Positions 33,530 through 42,892 of a stretch of 64,000 nt of DNA are shown piece by piece. This stretch comes from Borrelia sp. A-FGy1. GTDB lineage: Bacteria > Spirochaetota > Spirochaetia > Borreliales > Borreliaceae. Where the stretch lies: positions 463,582 to 527,581 of the forward strand of contig NZ_CP043682.1 of the NCBI RefSeq assembly GCF_014084025.1, given 5' to 3'. The position numbers and the translations under genes are program-made. Position 1 is the first letter of the stretch. Every line of letters begins with the position of its first letter. The notes beneath the pieces were generated by a model that was not told the DNA's origin, searched no databases, and was given only the letters and a program-made list of their open reading frames with translations.

Positions 33530-34330
33530 GAAAGTTAATATTAAGAGGGAATTTATGTGAATTGTTTTTGGCTACTAATTTTTTTGTTCTGATAACTATT
33601 ATTATTTAAGCTTTTTGTTTACTTGCAATATATGTTTTATATAGGAAAGTTATTTGAATTTCTTTTTTATCTCTATATCTTACGGGTTCTTCTACTAGTT
33701 TTCTTATTATGATTTTCCCTAAGGGGGGGGGGTGAAAAAGCATATCGTTAATATCTAAATCTATTTATGAATAGACATTTTTTAAGTTTTAAAAATTGTT
33801 AGATAGTTGTTATGCCTTAATTTTATACTGTATTTTTTGTTAAAATTTTTATTTTTCTATTTGTAGAGCTTATTCTATTATTTAATATCTTTTAAAAAAA
33901 TCTTAAGTAACTTTTTATGCCTTATTTTTATGTGAAAATTTATGGCAATACCTATAATTTTAAATATTTTGAATTTTGATAACATATATGTATTAAATCC
34001 CAAAGGTGGTGCACACATGCACTATCATTTTAATGATGACATTTTTAGCTACAAATATTACTAGTTTTATTCTTGATCTTAATTTTAATATTTGCTCTTA
34101 ATTTAGATATTGTCGGTATTTTTTAGATTACTCTTTTTTAAAATTAGTAGTAGGATTTTCTTGTTTGTTTTTAACCTATAGATTATTAAATCTTAGATTT
34201 AAGACAAAAACAAAAGGATACTAGTAAGATTATCTTTTAATGATAGACATTTTAATTTATTCTTTGCAAATTGCTTTTGCGCAGATTATTGCTTTTCTTT
34301 CTTTTTTGTTTTTGATTATCTTTTAATTTA
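33530..34330 (+). pseudogene. Decayed second MATE transporter gene (tandem duplicate)
   Basis: The stretch after the MATE gene is colinear with it at an offset of about 1350-1370 nt but full of stops and frameshifts. Matching points: the segment around 33601-33655 with 32251-32305 (both with atgttttat-taggaaa), tattaaat at 33991 with 32633, the segment 34031-34068 with 32660-32700 (ttaatgatga), and attcttgatc at 34069 with attcttgatc at 32701 followed by similar sequence for about 70 nt. It includes a run of 10 G (33723-33732). This is a tandem-duplicated transporter in advanced decay. The exact end is unclear. Confidence 0.7.
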
Positions 34331-34746
34331 AATTATTCAAAATTTTTAGATTATTATGAATTTACAAATGATATTACTACTTTTTTTGAGTAAAATTTTA
34401 GAAAAAATAATTTTGTGTGGTAAAAAATAATTTAAGGAAAAGATCTTATGTCTTTAGTAGTATTATTCTATTATTCAAAGTTAGTGAATTATAATCTATT
34501 TTAGAGGATGCATTATAATCTTTTTAAGATGATTTAGAGGTTTTGAATTTATTCTAATAATTATTTATTTTTAGAATAAGTTTAGGCTATTGGAATGGGT
34601 TGCGGTAAGTTTTGAGGAAGGGAGAGGGGAGAGTGGCAGTGTAAAATGTAAAAATTTTTACATAACCATTTTTTATCTATTTTTGTTTTTCTTTTTTCTA
34701 ATAATCTTTAAGTAGGGCTTGTGTTTAAAATAAAACAATAAATCTA

Positions 34747-34775
34747 TTGACTATATATTAAATAATGTGTAGACT
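34747..34775 (+). promoter_or_regulatory. Candidate promoter of the tuf-S10 operon
   Basis: TTGACT - 17 nt - TAGACT, 212 nt before the tuf ATG. It is the best -35/-10 pair in this leader; the -10 matches 4 of 6 consensus bases. Confidence 0.45.
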
Positions 34776-34918
34776 ATCTAAGTTGTTAAGGATTCTTTTA
34801 GAAAAACACGAAAGTCGGGTCAATTTCTAAGAAAAGATATTCTTTTTAATGTATGCTATGGTAGTTCTATTTATCTTGTAATTATTGTATATTGTTTATA
34901 TTGTTAAAAATAAGGTGG

Positions 34919-34941
34919 AATTCTTAAGATAAGAATTTTTT
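34919..34941 (+). terminator. Attenuator-like hairpin in the tuf leader
   Basis: aattctta - aga - taagaatt, an 8-bp perfect stem followed by tttt, 46 nt before the tuf start. It is placed downstream of the candidate promoters, so it could attenuate the ribosomal-protein operon. The stem is weak (A-T rich). Confidence 0.4.
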
Positions 34942-34986
34942 AAATAATTAAGTAAAGATTTGGAGTATAAATTTAGGAGGTGATTC

Positions 34987-36171
34987 ATGGCTAAAGAAGT
35001 TTTTCAGAGAACAAAACCGCATATGAATGTTGGTACAATAGGGCATGTTGACCACGGGAAGACAACGCTAACTGCTGCTATTAGCATTTATTGTTCAAAG
35101 GTAAATAAAGATGCTAAGGCGCTTAAATATGAAGATATTGATAATGCGCCTGAGGAGAAAGCAAGAGGAATAACAATTAATGCTAGACATATTGAATATG
35201 AGACTGCAATTCGACATTATGCCCATGTTGATTGTCCTGGGCATGCTGACTATATTAAAAATATGATTACTGGTGCAGCTCAAATGGATGCTGCTGTCTT
35301 ATTGGTTGCTGCTGACAGTGGAGCAGAACCACAGACTAAAGAGCATTTACTTCTTGCACAGAGAATGGGAATAAAGAAAATAATAGTATTTTTGAATAAA
35401 TTAGATTTAGCAGATCCTGAACTTGTTGAGCTTGTTGAAGTTGAAGTTTTGGAACTTGTTGAAAAATATGGATTTGCTGGTGATACGCCAATAATAAAGG
35501 GGTCGGCCTTTGGAGCTATGTCAAATCCTGATGATCCTGAGTCTACTAAGTGTATAAAAGAGCTTCTGGATTCTATGGATACTTATTTTGATCTTCCTGA
35601 AAGAGATATTGATAAGCCATTTTTACTTGCTATTGAGGATGTTTTTTCTATTTCTGGACGTGGTACTGTTGCTACTGGTCGTATTGAGAGAGGCCTTATT
35701 AAGGTTGGACAAGAAGTGGAAATTGTTGGAATTAGAGACACTAGGAAAACAACTGTTACTGGGGTTGAAATGTTCCAAAAAATTCTTGAGCAAGGACAAG
35801 CGGGGGATAATGTTGGGCTTTTGCTTAGAGGTGTTGATAAGAAAGACATTGAAAGAGGACAGGTTATTGCTGCTATTGGAACAATTACTCCTCATAAAAA
35901 GTTTAAGGCTTCTATATATTGTTTAACTAAGGAAGAAGGCGGAAGACATAAACCATTTTTCCCAGGATATAGGCCACAATTCTTTTTTAGAACAACAGAT
36001 GTTACAGGTATGGTAACTTTAGAGGATAAGGAAATGGTTATGCCTGGAGATAACGTTGATATTGTTGTTGAACTTATCTCTTCAATAGCTATGGATAAGA
36101 ATGTTGAGTTTGCTGTTAGAGAAGGCGGTAGAACTGTTGCTTCCGGGCGTATTCTTGAAATATTGGAATAG
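34987..36171 (+). CDS. tuf: Translation elongation factor Tu
   Basis: GTPase delivering aminoacyl-tRNA to the ribosome, 394 residues, standard EF-Tu length. G1 GHVDHGKT, effector RGITI, G3 DCPGH, G4 NKLD and G5 GSA are all present. Domains 2 and 3 follow, with [13 protein letters not shown] and the C-terminal [14 protein letters not shown]. The Shine-Dalgarno aggaggtgat at 34975-34984 is the strongest in the window. It is the first gene of the S10/spc/alpha cluster, without rpsL, rpsG or fusA beside it, so the usual str operon has been split. It is followed by a G/C-rich hairpin and rpsJ. Confidence 0.99.
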   Translation: MAKEVFQRTKPHMNVGTIGHVDHGKTTLTAAISIYCSKVNKDAKALKYEDIDNAPEEKARGITINARHIEYETAIRHYAHVDCPGHADYIKNMITGAAQMDAAVLLVAADSGAEPQTKEHLLLAQRMGIKKIIVFLNKLDLADPELVELVEVEVLELVEKYGFAGDTPIIKGSAFGAMSNPDDPESTKCIKELLDSMDTYFDLPERDIDKPFLLAIEDVFSISGRGTVATGRIERGLIKVGQEVEIVGIRDTRKTTVTGVEMFQKILEQGQAGDNVGLLLRGVDKKDIERGQVIAAIGTITPHKKFKASIYCLTKEEGGRHKPFFPGYRPQFFFRTTDVTGMVTLEDKEMVMPGDNVDIVVELISSIAMDKNVEFAVREGGRTVASGRILEILE

Positions 36172-36173
36172 TG

Positions 36174-36211
36174 TTTGGGGGCAAGGGTAGTTTTATTTCC
36201 CACCCCCCAAA
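36174..36211 (+). other. GC-rich hairpin between tuf and rpsJ
   Basis: tttggggg at 36174-36181 pairs with the last 8 bases of ccccccaaa, and a second short ggg/ccc helix can close after an internal loop. G/C runs of this kind are rare in this genome. No T-run follows on the plus strand, so it is more like a processing or regulatory structure than a terminator. Confidence 0.6.
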
Positions 36212-36226
36212 GTTTAGGAGAGTAAA

Positions 36227-36535
36227 TTGATTGCTAAAGATAAAATAAGGGTGAGGCTTTTTAGTTTTGATGTTAAGATATTGGATCAGAGTGCTGAGTC
36301 TATTGTTAGAGCTGTTCAAAAATCTAAAGCTCAAATAAAAGGTCCTATTCCTTTACCCACAAAGATAAAAAAATATACTGTTTTGCGTTCTCCTCATGTT
36401 AATAAAAAATCAAGAGAACAATTTGAAATGAGAACTCATAAGAGGCTTATTGATATTTTAGATCCTACTTCTGCTTTGATGGATTCTTTGATGAAATTAG
36501 AGCTTCCAGCGGGAGTGGAAGTGGATATCAAGTAG
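36227..36535 (+). CDS. rpsJ: 30S ribosomal protein S10
   Basis: Small-subunit head protein, also the NusE partner of NusB in antitermination, 102 residues. The start is TTG with taggag 36216-36221 upstream and the product begins [20 protein letters not shown]. The family signature appears in [20 protein letters not shown] and the loop [20 protein letters not shown]. It is separated from tuf by a 55-nt spacer containing a GC-rich hairpin, the likely control point of the S10 gene string. Confidence 0.98.
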   Translation: MIAKDKIRVRLFSFDVKILDQSAESIVRAVQKSKAQIKGPIPLPTKIKKYTVLRSPHVNKKSREQFEMRTHKRLIDILDPTSALMDSLMKLELPAGVEVDIK

Positions 36536-36573
36536 AGGACAAGATTTTAAGTATATTAATTTGAGGTGTTTTA

Positions 36574-37203
36574 ATGTTGGGATTGATTGGAAAAAAAGTA
36601 GGTATGACTCAAATATTTCAGGAAAATGGGGTTGTGGTGCCTGTTACGGTGATACAATTTGAATCCAATTATGTTATAGGGAAAAAGACAGTAAAGAGGG
36701 ATGGATATGATGCTCTTATAATGGGTTCTGTTGATCTTAAAAATTTTAAGGTTTTAAAACCTGTAAGAGGTCAATATAAAAACTTAGAAAACATTGTACC
36801 TAAGAAGTATGTTATAGAATTTAGAGATCTCAAGGGTTATGATGCTGGTGATGAAATTAAGATTGATGTTTTTAAAGAAATTAAGTATGTGGATGTTACT
36901 GGTACTACTAAAGGTAAAGGATTTCAGGGAGCTATGAAGAGGCATAATTTCAGTGGTGGTCCTTCTTCTCATGGGTCTAAATTTCATAGACATCTTGGTG
37001 GCACTGGGCAGGCTACTACACCTGCTAGAACTTTTAAGGGCACTAAAATGGCTGGCAGGATGGGAGGAGAACAGCAGACTATTCAAAATCTTGAAGTCAT
37101 TTTGATTGATGTGGAAAGAAGAGCTCTTTTAGTAAAGGGAGCTGTACCGGGATTTAAGGGTTCTTTTGTTATTGTTAAAAAAGCAAGAAAAGTGAGTGTT
37201 TAA
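36574..37203 (+). CDS. rplC: 50S ribosomal protein L3
   Basis: Early-assembly 23S rRNA-binding protein near the peptidyl-transferase centre, 209 residues. It starts MLGLIGKKVGMTQIF with gaggtg about 6 nt upstream. The central signature GKGFQGAMKRHNFSGGPSSH and the extension loop GGTGQATTPARTFKGTKMAG are present; the Gln in GGTGQ is the site methylated by PrmB in other bacteria. It lies 38 nt after rpsJ and 1 nt before rplD. Confidence 0.98.
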   Translation: MLGLIGKKVGMTQIFQENGVVVPVTVIQFESNYVIGKKTVKRDGYDALIMGSVDLKNFKVLKPVRGQYKNLENIVPKKYVIEFRDLKGYDAGDEIKIDVFKEIKYVDVTGTTKGKGFQGAMKRHNFSGGPSSHGSKFHRHLGGTGQATTPARTFKGTKMAGRMGGEQQTIQNLEVILIDVERRALLVKGAVPGFKGSFVIVKKARKVSV

Positions 37204-37204
37204 T

Positions 37205-37834
37205 ATGGAAATGAAAGTTTTTTCTCAGGATGGACAAGAACTTCGATCTATAGAATTGGAAGATAGGGTTTTTAATATAGATATTAGCTATGGATCTATA
37301 TATAATGCTATTAAAAACGAATTAGCTAATCTTAGAGTTGGAACAGCTTCAACTAAAACTAGAGCTGAGGTTAGAGGCAGTTCTAAGAAACCTTGGAAAC
37401 AAAAGGGAATGGGGCGTGCTAGAGTTGGAACTAAGAGAAATCCAATCTGGGTTGGTGGAGGAATAGCTTTAGGTCCAAAACCAAGAGATTATAGTTATAG
37501 ATTACCAAAAAAGGTGAAGAGACTTGCTTTTAGGTCTGTTCTTAGTCTGCATGCATCTGTAAAAGATAATTTTAGAGTTATTGAAAATTTTACTATTGAG
37601 TCAGGAAAGACAAAGGAACTTGCTTTAATAATAAAGAATTTTGCAAGAGATAATGGAAAGACAGTATTTATATTGGGGAATGATGATCAGATGCTTAAGA
37701 GGGCGGGAAAGAATATTAGAGATTTAAAAGTTTTGTCTTTTAATAAACTTAGAGTTGTTGATTTGTTTTATGCTAAGAATTTAATAGTCCTTGAATCTGC
37801 TATTAAGGGGCTTAATAAGTTTTATGTTAAATAA
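37205..37834 (+). CDS. rplD: 50S ribosomal protein L4
   Basis: 23S-binding protein whose extended loop lines the exit tunnel; in E. coli it also represses the S10 operon. 209 residues from the ATG at 37205, giving MEMKVFS as in B. burgdorferi L4. An in-frame GTG at 37196 inside rplC would add three residues. The tunnel loop reads RGSSKKPWKQKGMGRARVG, followed by PKPRDYSYRLPKKVKRLAFR. It begins 1 nt after the rplC stop, so coupled translation is likely. Confidence 0.97.
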   Translation: MEMKVFSQDGQELRSIELEDRVFNIDISYGSIYNAIKNELANLRVGTASTKTRAEVRGSSKKPWKQKGMGRARVGTKRNPIWVGGGIALGPKPRDYSYRLPKKVKRLAFRSVLSLHASVKDNFRVIENFTIESGKTKELALIIKNFARDNGKTVFILGNDDQMLKRAGKNIRDLKVLSFNKLRVVDLFYAKNLIVLESAIKGLNKFYVK

Positions 37835-37855
37835 GATAAATGTTGAGGATGAATT

Positions 37856-38152
37856 ATGGAAGCTTATGATATAATAATCTCACCTATGCTTACTGAGAAA
37901 ACTAATATTCAGCGAGAGAATATGAATGTTTATGCTTTTAGAGTTAAAAAACAGGCAAATAAAAAAGAGGTTAGTGCTGCTATTAAAGAACTTTTTAATG
38001 TTGTTCCAATATCATGTAATGTGATTAATATTAAAAGTAAGAATAAGTTAGTGGTGTCAAGGAAAGGTTATCCTATAGGTAAAGGGAAAACTTCTTCATG
38101 GAAAAAAGCATATGTTTATCTTAAAAAAGAAGATAAGATAGATATTTTTTAG
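37856..38152 (+). CDS. rplW: 50S ribosomal protein L23
   Basis: Protein at the tunnel exit and main docking site for SRP and trigger factor, 98 residues. The opening IISPMLTEKTN, the middle YAFRVKKQANKKEVSAAIKE and the ending VYLKKEDKIDIF are standard. ATG at 37856 with ttgagga upstream, 21 nt after rplD and 21 nt before rplB, in the canonical L4-L23-L2 order. Confidence 0.97.
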   Translation: MEAYDIIISPMLTEKTNIQRENMNVYAFRVKKQANKKEVSAAIKELFNVVPISCNVINIKSKNKLVVSRKGYPIGKGKTSSWKKAYVYLKKEDKIDIF

Positions 38153-38173
38153 TTATTTTGGAGAAAGAAAAAT

Positions 38174-39007
38174 ATGGGTATTAAAACTTATAAGCCAAAA
38201 ACATCTTCTTTGCGATATAAGACAACTTTGTCTTTTAATGATTTAAGTAAGGGCAATAAGCCTTTAAAGTCTTTGACTAAGGGGAAGGCATCTAGAGCTG
38301 GAAGGGATTCTTCTGGCAGAATTAGCATTAGGAGAAGAGGTGGTGGCCATAAGAGAAGATATAGGAAGATTGATTTTGGTAGAAGAGATAAGTTTGGCGT
38401 GCCTGCTCAAGTTGTTTCTATTGAGTATGATCCTAATAGGAGTTCTAATATAGCTTTACTTGCTTATAGAGACGGAGATAAGAGATATATTATTGCACCT
38501 AAAGGAATTAAAGTTGGAGATATTTTAGAAAGTGGTCCGAATGCTCCAATAAGAAGTGGTAATTCTTTTCCTCTTGAAAATATTCCAGTTGGCAAGATGA
38601 TACATAATATCGAGCTTAATCCTGGAAGAGGAGGACAACTTGTAAGAAGTGCTGGAAGTTATGCTATGTTACTTGCTTCTGATGAAGATTATGTAACTGT
38701 TAAACTTCCTTCAGGAGAGATGCGTATGATTTTTAAGAAATGTATGGCAACTCTTGGAGAGGTTGGAAATGAGGATTATATGAATGTTACTGTGGGCAAG
38801 GCTGGTAAGAGTAGATGGCTTGGGAAGAGACCTAAGGTAAGAGGTGTTGCGATGAACCCTGTTGATCATCCGCATGGAGGTGGTGAAGGTAAGACTTCTG
38901 GAGGACGTCATCCTGTTTCTCCTTGGGGACAACCTACTAAGGGGTATAAAACTCGAAAGAAAAAAAAATACTCAGATAAATTTATAGTTAAGCGAAGAAA
39001 TAAGTAG
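38174..39007 (+). CDS. rplB: 50S ribosomal protein L2
   Basis: Primary 23S rRNA-binding protein needed for subunit association and peptidyl transfer, 277 residues. The N-terminal arm contains the [20 protein letters not shown] signature. The C-terminal domain has [20 protein letters not shown], including the conserved His near the catalytic centre. ATG with ggagaaag upstream. Its stop is 9 nt before rpsS. Confidence 0.98.
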   Translation: MGIKTYKPKTSSLRYKTTLSFNDLSKGNKPLKSLTKGKASRAGRDSSGRISIRRRGGGHKRRYRKIDFGRRDKFGVPAQVVSIEYDPNRSSNIALLAYRDGDKRYIIAPKGIKVGDILESGPNAPIRSGNSFPLENIPVGKMIHNIELNPGRGGQLVRSAGSYAMLLASDEDYVTVKLPSGEMRMIFKKCMATLGEVGNEDYMNVTVGKAGKSRWLGKRPKVRGVAMNPVDHPHGGGEGKTSGGRHPVSPWGQPTKGYKTRKKKKYSDKFIVKRRNK

Positions 39008-39016
39008 GAGATTGTA

Positions 39017-39295
39017 GTGGCAAGATCTATTAAAAAAGGACCTTTTATAGAAAAAAGTCTTTATCAGAAAGTTTTGGCAGCTTCTGGCAAAGATAAAAGG
39101 GTGGTTATTAAAACATATTCTAGAGCTTCAACAATAATACCTGAAATGGTTAGTCTTACTATATCTGTTTACAATGGAAAATCTTTTATTCCTATTTATA
39201 TTACTGAAGATCTTGTGGGACATAAGCTTGGTGAATTTTCTCCTACAAGGATTTTTAGAGGACATGCTAAATCGGATAAGAAGGGAAGGAAATAG
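39017..39295 (+). CDS. rpsS: 30S ribosomal protein S19
   Basis: Head protein of the small subunit, partner of S13 and in contact with the A-site tRNA, 92 residues. GTG start with taggag at 39005-39010; the protein opens [15 protein letters not shown] and holds the signature [20 protein letters not shown] followed by [14 protein letters not shown]. It sits between rplB and rplV with 9- and 5-nt gaps. Confidence 0.97.
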   Translation: MARSIKKGPFIEKSLYQKVLAASGKDKRVVIKTYSRASTIIPEMVSLTISVYNGKSFIPIYITEDLVGHKLGEFSPTRIFRGHAKSDKKGRK

Positions 39296-39300
39296 AGGAT

Positions 39301-39663
39301 ATGTTTGTGAATAGAAGATATACAGCAAGGGGTAAAAATTTACCATCTTCTCCAAAGAAAGTAAGACCTATAGCTAATAATATAAGAGGTAAGTCTTATA
39401 TTGAAGCAGTTGCAATGCTTTATTCTATGCCCAATAAAGGTGCTAAGCTTTTGAATAAGGTAGTTAAGTCGGCAGCATCAAACGCTATGTATCACAATAA
39501 GAATCTTTCTGAAGATATGATAATTGTGAAGGCAGTTATGGTAGATGATGGAAGTCGACGTAGGAGTATTTGGCCTAGAGCTAGAGGTAGAGCTGACAGA
39601 CTTATTAATAGAAGTTGTCATATTTTTGTTGAAGTTGATGAAAAGATGAAAAATGGAGAATAA
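39301..39663 (+). CDS. rplV: 50S ribosomal protein L22
   Basis: Exit-tunnel protein with a long beta hairpin, 120 residues. It opens MFVNRRYTARGKNLPSSPKK and ends with the hairpin SRRRSIWPRARGRADRLINR, the site of macrolide-resistance changes in other species. It starts 5 nt after rpsS and ends 3 nt before rpsC, with gagga before the ATG. Confidence 0.97.
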   Translation: MFVNRRYTARGKNLPSSPKKVRPIANNIRGKSYIEAVAMLYSMPNKGAKLLNKVVKSAASNAMYHNKNLSEDMIIVKAVMVDDGSRRRSIWPRARGRADRLINRSCHIFVEVDEKMKNGE

Positions 39664-39666
39664 AAT

Positions 39667-40536
39667 ATGGGTCAAAAAGTACATCCTTACAGTCTAAGAA
39701 TAAAGATTAATAAGGATTGGAAGTCGAAATGGTATTTTGATAAAAAGTTGTATCCTGAGATACTTTACGAAGATTTCTTAATAAGACAAGAAACTATGAA
39801 GTTTCTTAAGGGGATTAGATTTGATATTTCCAATATAGAGATTATTAGAAATAACCTTCAGGGTGTAACAGTGATAATTTCTACTCCAAGACCTGGTTCT
39901 GTTATTGGAGTTAAGGGCGCTAATCTTGAAAAGATAGGGCAGTTATTAGCTAGGAAAATTTCTAAAAAGATTAATATTAAAATAAAAGAGATTAAGAAGC
40001 CAGAATTTGATGCCCAAATTATTGCTAATGGAATAGCAAGACAAATTGAGAATAGAGTTTCTTATAGAAAGCTTTTAAAAACTTCAATTTCATCTTCTAT
40101 TTCAAAAGGTCTTCAGGGTATAAAGATTAAAGTTTCAGGCAGACTTGGTGGCGCTGAAATTGCTAGAACTTTTGAAGTTAAAGAAGGAAGAATACCGTTA
40201 CATACTCTTAGAGCTAATATAGACTATGGGTTTACTGAGGCACAAACGACTTATGGTGTTATTGGTATTAAGGTTTGGGTGTTTAAAGGTGAGCTTTTAG
40301 GTAAAAAAGTTAATTCAGATGCTGGTCAGTTGATAAATAGGAAGATTTTAAGAGAAAAAAATGAAAGCTTTGATAAGAGTAAAATAGTTAATGATAAGAA
40401 TGTTTCAGATAACAAAAATAGAAAAGCTATAGATGGGGATAAGTTTTTTAAGGAGAAATTAGGAGTTGGATCTGGGTATAAGAATAAATCTTTTTCTAAG
40501 AGGGATTCTAGTACCTATGGTCTTAAGGAGAGTTAA
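39667..40536 (+). CDS. rpsC: 30S ribosomal protein S3
   Basis: mRNA-entry-side protein with KH and C-terminal domains, 289 residues against about 220-235 in most bacteria. The KH motif is VIGVKGANLEKIGQLLARKI and the C-terminal domain contains GLQGIKIKVSGRLGGAEIAR and IDYGFTEAQTTYGVIGIKVW. After about residue 220 there is an additional ~65-residue Lys/Asn/Ser-rich tail (for example NDKNVSDNKNRKAIDGDKFF), which seems to be a Borrelia feature. It runs directly into rplP with no gap. Confidence 0.97.
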   Translation: MGQKVHPYSLRIKINKDWKSKWYFDKKLYPEILYEDFLIRQETMKFLKGIRFDISNIEIIRNNLQGVTVIISTPRPGSVIGVKGANLEKIGQLLARKISKKINIKIKEIKKPEFDAQIIANGIARQIENRVSYRKLLKTSISSSISKGLQGIKIKVSGRLGGAEIARTFEVKEGRIPLHTLRANIDYGFTEAQTTYGVIGIKVWVFKGELLGKKVNSDAGQLINRKILREKNESFDKSKIVNDKNVSDNKNRKAIDGDKFFKEKLGVGSGYKNKSFSKRDSSTYGLKES

Positions 40537-40953
40537 ATGTTAAGTCCTAAAAAGGTTAAATATAGAAAGAGGCAGAGGGGAAATATTACTGGAGAAGCTC
40601 AGAAAGGAAATAAGATATCTTTTGGAGAATATGGGCTTATTTCTCTTGAAACAGATTTTGTTACTTCAAGGCAAATTGAGGCAGCTCGTATTGCTATGAC
40701 GCGTAGGGTTAAGAGGGGAGGTAAAGTTTGGATAAGAATATTTCCAGATATTCCTTATACTAAGAAGCCGGCTGAGACCAGAATGGGGAAGGGCAAGGGA
40801 GGTGTTGATCATTGGAATGCTCCTGTTAAGCTTGGTACTGTTATGTTTGAGATGGCCGGAGTGACTAAAGAACTTGCTGAAGAAGCTATGATGCTTGCTA
40901 GTTCTAAGCTTCCGGTTAAAACTATATTTGTTGTAAGAAGAGATTTGAGGTGA
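40537..40953 (+). CDS. rplP: 50S ribosomal protein L16
   Basis: 23S-binding protein of the tRNA entry region, 138 residues. It starts [19 protein letters not shown] and holds the signatures [20 protein letters not shown] and [20 protein letters not shown] immediately follows the rpsC stop, with aaggag inside the end of rpsC. Next gene rpmC begins 4 nt on. Confidence 0.97.
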   Translation: MLSPKKVKYRKRQRGNITGEAQKGNKISFGEYGLISLETDFVTSRQIEAARIAMTRRVKRGGKVWIRIFPDIPYTKKPAETRMGKGKGGVDHWNAPVKLGTVMFEMAGVTKELAEEAMMLASSKLPVKTIFVVRRDLR

Positions 40954-40957
40954 GTTT

Positions 40958-41158
40958 ATGTTAAAGAAATTTAAAGATATGTCACTTGATGATATTAGAG
41001 CTAAGAAGCTTATTTTAAGGAAAGAATATATGGATTTAAGGTTTAGAGCAGTTGTGGGGCATGTTGAGAATACTTTAAAAAAGAGAGAAGTAAGAAGAGA
41101 TATTGCAAGACTTAATACAATCATTCATGAATATGAAATAGGAATTAGGAAGGTTTAA
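40958..41158 (+). CDS. rpmC: 50S ribosomal protein L29
   Basis: Small helical protein near the tunnel exit and part of the trigger-factor docking area, 66 residues. Sequence [19 protein letters not shown] opens it, with the conserved ending [20 protein letters not shown]. gaggtgag overlaps the end of rplP as ribosome-binding site. 4 nt before rpsQ. Confidence 0.95.
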   Translation: MLKKFKDMSLDDIRAKKLILRKEYMDLRFRAVVGHVENTLKKREVRRDIARLNTIIHEYEIGIRKV

Positions 41159-41162
41159 TTGT

Positions 41163-41417
41163 ATGGCAAGAGAAAATAAGAGAGAATTAATTGGTAAGGT
41201 TGTTAGTGATAGAATGAGTAAAACTATTGTTGTTGAAATTGTTCAGAGAAGGATGCATCCTATCTATCATAAATATTTGAAGGTTAGTAGAAGAGTTAAG
41301 GCCCATGATGGGAAGGAAGAAGCTAAAGTTGGAGATAAAGTAAGAATTATTGAAGCTAGACCTATTAGTAAAGAGAAGAGATGGATGCTTATTGGAATTT
41401 TAGAAAAATCAAAGTAA
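41163..41417 (+). CDS. rpsQ: 30S ribosomal protein S17
   Basis: 16S rRNA-binding OB-fold protein, 84 residues. It contains [19 protein letters not shown] and the signature [21 protein letters not shown] at 41163, 4 nt after rpmC; the usual L29-S17-L14 order is kept, followed by a 28-nt spacer. Confidence 0.96.
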   Translation: MARENKRELIGKVVSDRMSKTIVVEIVQRRMHPIYHKYLKVSRRVKAHDGKEEAKVGDKVRIIEARPISKEKRWMLIGILEKSK

Positions 41418-41445
41418 TTTTTATTATTTCATAAAGGAGATTAAT

Positions 41446-41814
41446 ATGGTTCAGATGCAGACGTATCTAACGATCGCTGACAATACGGGCGGTAAGATAG
41501 CACAATGTATAAAAGTTATAGGTGGAAGCAAAAAGCGATATGCTAGAGTTGGAGATATAATCGTCATTGCTATAAAGCAGGCCATTCCTAATTCTTCCGT
41601 TAAGAAAGGAGATGTATATAAGGCTGTGGTTGTTAGAACTTCTAAGGAAATAAGACGTAAGAATGGAACGTATGTTAGATTTGATGATAATGCTTGTGTT
41701 ATACTTGACGCTAATTTAAATCCAAGAGGCAAAAGGGTTTTTGGTCCTGTTGCGAGGGAATTAAGAGATGCTAATTTTATGAAAGTTGTCTCATTAGCTT
41801 CAGAGGTAATATAA
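41446..41814 (+). CDS. rplN: 50S ribosomal protein L14
   Basis: Inter-subunit bridge protein, also a target of RsfS in ribosome silencing, 122 residues, the universal length. It begins [20 protein letters not shown] and holds the signature region [20 protein letters not shown] then [15 protein letters not shown]. aaaggag at 41432-41438 precedes the ATG. Next gene rplX follows after 10 nt. Confidence 0.97.
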   Translation: MVQMQTYLTIADNTGGKIAQCIKVIGGSKKRYARVGDIIVIAIKQAIPNSSVKKGDVYKAVVVRTSKEIRRKNGTYVRFDDNACVILDANLNPRGKRVFGPVARELRDANFMKVVSLASEVI

Positions 41815-41824
41815 GGGGGGTTAT

Positions 41825-42130
41825 ATGAAGACAAAATTGAGAGTAGGTGATAATGTAAAAATTCTTTGCGGTAAGGACAGGGGAAAGATTGGTAAGATTA
41901 TTAGCATAGACAGAAAAAAATTTAAGGTTATTGTTGAAGCCTGTAATATGGTTAAAAAGGTTATTAAAGCAAGAACACCCCAAGAAAAAGGCAAAATAAT
42001 AGATAAAGAGGCAGCTATAGACATTTCGAATGTAATGCTATATGTAGGGGGAGTAGCTTCTAGGGTAGGAATTAAGTTTAAAGACGATGAAAAAAAGAGA
42101 TTTCTTAAAGTAAATGGGGAGAATATTTAG
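41825..42130 (+). CDS. rplX: 50S ribosomal protein L24
   Basis: Assembly-initiator protein with a KOW motif, 101 residues. The KOW region is [20 protein letters not shown] and a second conserved block is [20 protein letters not shown]. The start is ATG after aaggggggt, a good ribosome-binding site. 3 nt separate it from rplE. Confidence 0.96.
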   Translation: MKTKLRVGDNVKILCGKDRGKIGKIISIDRKKFKVIVEACNMVKKVIKARTPQEKGKIIDKEAAIDISNVMLYVGGVASRVGIKFKDDEKKRFLKVNGENI

Positions 42131-42133
42131 ATC

Positions 42134-42682
42134 ATGAGTTATGTTCCTGAATTGAAGAGATATTATAGGAATAATATTATAAAAGAACTTGTTGAAGAAT
42201 TTCAGTATAAATCTATTATGCAGGTTCCTAAAGTAGATAAAATAGTTGTTTCTATGGGTGTTGGAGAAGCTGTTAAAAATAAAAAACTTTTAGATTCGGC
42301 CGTTGTTGAGCTTAGTCAAATTACAGGACAGCTGGCTATAAAGACTAAAGCTAAAAGAGCTATTGCTGGATTTAAGATTAGACAAGGGCAACAAATCGGA
42401 GCTAAGGTTACACTCAGGGGTAATATTATGTACGAATTTTTGTATAAGCTTATAAATTTAGCCTTGCCTCGTGTTAAAGATTTTAGAGGGGTTAACGGTA
42501 ATTCTTTTGATGGCAATGGTAATTATTCTTTTGGAATATCAGAACAAATAATATTTTCTGAGATAGATTATGATAAAATAGAGAGGATATCTGGCTTGAA
42601 TGTTACAATAGTAACAACGGCTTTAAATGATAGAGAAGGGAAAGCTTTGCTTTCCAAATTTGGTATGCCATTTAGTAGTTAA
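42134..42682 (+). CDS. rplE: 50S ribosomal protein L5
   Basis: 5S rRNA-binding protein of the central protuberance, 182 residues. It has [40 protein letters not shown] and [20 protein letters not shown], all family blocks. ATG at 42134, 3 nt after rplX. The order L14-L24-L5-S14 is canonical for the spc operon. Confidence 0.97.
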   Translation: MSYVPELKRYYRNNIIKELVEEFQYKSIMQVPKVDKIVVSMGVGEAVKNKKLLDSAVVELSQITGQLAIKTKAKRAIAGFKIRQGQQIGAKVTLRGNIMYEFLYKLINLALPRVKDFRGVNGNSFDGNGNYSFGISEQIIFSEIDYDKIERISGLNVTIVTTALNDREGKALLSKFGMPFSS

Positions 42683-42697
42683 AGGAGTTTGTATTTT

Positions 42698-42883
42698 ATG
42701 GCTAAAAAGTCAATGATAATTAAGGCTTTACAAAGGCCAAAATATAGAACAAGACAAAAAAATAGATGTAAATTGTGTGGACGTCCGAAGGGATATATGA
42801 GAGATTTTGGTATGTGCCGTATATGCTTTAGGAAATATGCATCTTCTGGATTAATTCCTGGTGTTTCAAAGTCAAGCTGGTAA
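42698..42883 (+). CDS. rpsN: 30S ribosomal protein S14, zinc-binding type
   Basis: Small-subunit head protein of 61 residues, the short zinc-containing (S14Z) form. Four cysteines are present in [20 protein letters not shown], followed by [18 protein letters not shown]. The ATG at 42698 is used: aaaggag at 42681-42687 is 10 nt away, whereas an in-frame TTG at 42689 would be only 1 nt from it. 9 nt before rpsH. Confidence 0.96.
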   Translation: MAKKSMIIKALQRPKYRTRQKNRCKLCGRPKGYMRDFGMCRICFRKYASSGLIPGVSKSSW

Positions 42884-42892
42884 GGAGAATTT

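Larger units (their letters stand above)
34331..34986 (+). promoter_or_regulatory. Noncoding region and leader before tuf
   Basis: No gene is visible. The region holds a purine-rich tract (34605-34640), a perfect 18-bp palindrome atgtaaaaatttttacat (34646-34663), a promoter (TTGACT 34747-34752, 17-nt spacer, TAGACT 34770-34775), another weaker candidate (TTGTAA 34876-34881 with TATATT 34897-34902) and an attenuator-like hairpin at 34919-34941. It therefore serves as the long leader of the tuf/S10 operon. Confidence 0.5.

Noticed and set aside
34605-34663. Purine-rich tract and 18-bp palindrome before tuf considered as an origin or plasmid-type element
   Set aside because: No DnaA boxes or partition genes are nearby. 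The palindrome is all A-T except two pairs, so chance is plausible.
35583-36334. Several minus-strand frames opposite tuf and rpsJ
   Set aside because: Shadow frames of highly expressed genes with Ser/Asn-rich, low-complexity products and no start signals.
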